Assembly (NCBI GenBank): GCA_003445095.1 | Contig: DLVS01000429.1 | Span: 1 to 15,463, forward strand | DNA: 15,463 nucleotides | Source: Verrucomicrobiales bacterium | GTDB taxonomy: Bacteria > Verrucomicrobiota > Verrucomicrobiia > Limisphaerales > UBA9464 | Direction of reading: 5' to 3' | In this document: positions 15,158 to 15,463 of the stretch, one piece after another | Numbering within the stretch: the stretch's first letter is position 1 | Layout of the letters: each line of letters starts with the position of its first letter | The notes under the pieces: generated by a model | Databases searched by the model: none | What the model saw: only the letters and a program-made list of their open reading frames with translations | What the model was told of the DNA's origin: nothing | Program-made: the position numbers and the translations under genes

Positions 15158-15463
15158 GTGCCCGCGGATCGCGGTCTTTTAACCCATGAGCTCATCCACG
15201 CGCTGCAAGCCCGACTCGAACAGGCCGACTGGCAAATCGCGCAGTTGCGCCAATCCCTGTACGGCCCCACCTCGGAACGAGTCGCCCAATCCGAACTCTC
15301 TCCCGAACAAGTCCTCTTGAGCCTCTTTCCGGCGCCCGATCCGCCGCCCGCCACGCAGGACATCCTCCAGCAAGCGACGTCCCAGCCCCCAAGCCCGGCA
15401 CCGCCAGCGTGCACCCCGCGCCAACCCGCCCTGCGGGAACTGGAAACGGTGACGGAACGGATC
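15158..15463 (+). CDS. IS66-family transposase (TnpC), N-terminal part, cut by window end
   Basis: A plus-strand frame opens after a stop at 15143-15145 and runs off the right edge. From GTG at 15158 it reads a helical stretch LIHALQARLEQADWQIAQLR, then QSLYGPTSERV. This leucine-zipper-like segment followed by (L/F)(F/Y)G-x-x-SE(K/R) is the hallmark N-terminus of IS66 TnpC. A Pro-rich linker and RELETVTERI follow, as expected just before the IS66 zinc-finger region. The catalytic DDE part lies outside. IS66 elements often carry tnpA and tnpB upstream; neither is seen here, so this would be a single-ORF (ISBst12-like) member or a partial copy. The start codon is uncertain. Confidence 0.75.
   Translation, partial: MPADRGLLTHELIHALQARLEQADWQIAQLRQSLYGPTSERVAQSELSPEQVLLSLFPAPDPPPATQDILQQATSQPPSPAPPACTPRQPALRELETVTERI
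15158..15463 (+). mobile_element. Left part of an IS66-like insertion sequence (boundary not located)
   Basis: Inferred from the transposase N-terminus. The true left end must lie somewhere upstream in the intergenic DNA, and no inverted terminal repeat can be tested because the other end is outside the window. Confidence 0.5.

Overview
This window most likely comes from a GC-rich environmental bacterium of the Verrucomicrobiota/Planctomycetota type, probably a Pedosphaera/Limisphaerales-like verrucomicrobium. This is an inference from gene content: long secreted FG-GAP/CRTAC1 proteins, an IS66-type transposase, GTG/TTG starts with weak Shine-Dalgarno sequences, and palindromic repeats in intergenic DNA. 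No rRNA, tRNA or CRISPR array was seen.

Left third (about 1-6500, minus strand): an exopolysaccharide/O-antigen-type gene cluster transcribed right to left. In transcription order it encodes (i) a WbaP/EpsL-type undecaprenyl-phosphate sugar-1-phosphate transferase, (ii) a Gfo/Idh/MocA sugar-nucleotide dehydrogenase resembling WlbA/WbpB, (iii) a left-handed beta-helix N-acetyltransferase resembling WlbB/WbpD, (iv) a DegT/DnrJ/EryC1/StrS aminotransferase resembling WlbC/WbpE, (v) a Wzz-type chain-length regulator fused to a BY-kinase-like ATPase domain, and (vi) the 5' end of another gene cut by the window edge. Genes ii-iv together would oxidise, aminate and N-acetylate C3 of a UDP-sugar (the UDP-2,3-diacetamido-2,3-dideoxyuronate route). 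The first enzyme of that route, a UDP-GlcNAc 6-dehydrogenase, is not in the window. The kinase domain of gene v has lost the Walker A lysine and has no tyrosine-rich tail, so it looks like a pseudokinase.

Centre (6597-7521): about 0.9 kb with no convincing gene. It must hold the promoters of the two divergent transcription units. It contains repeated AACGATC words and a possible eroded transposase fragment.

Right centre (7522-13553, plus strand): two large, translationally coupled genes for secreted calcium-loop beta-propeller proteins. The first is a double CRTAC1 protein (13 Asp-rich FG-GAP loops, two ASPIC/UnbV domains). The second has a signal peptide, a helical TPR-like region, seven FG-GAP loops and one ASPIC domain. 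Their function is unknown.

Right end (13554-15463): a 135-bp imperfect inverted repeat made of two opposed palindromic units separates the CRTAC1 operon from a convergent purC (SAICAR synthase, de novo purine synthesis). Beyond purC is about 0.5 kb of non-coding DNA with several inverted repeats, then the start of an IS66-family transposase that runs off the window.
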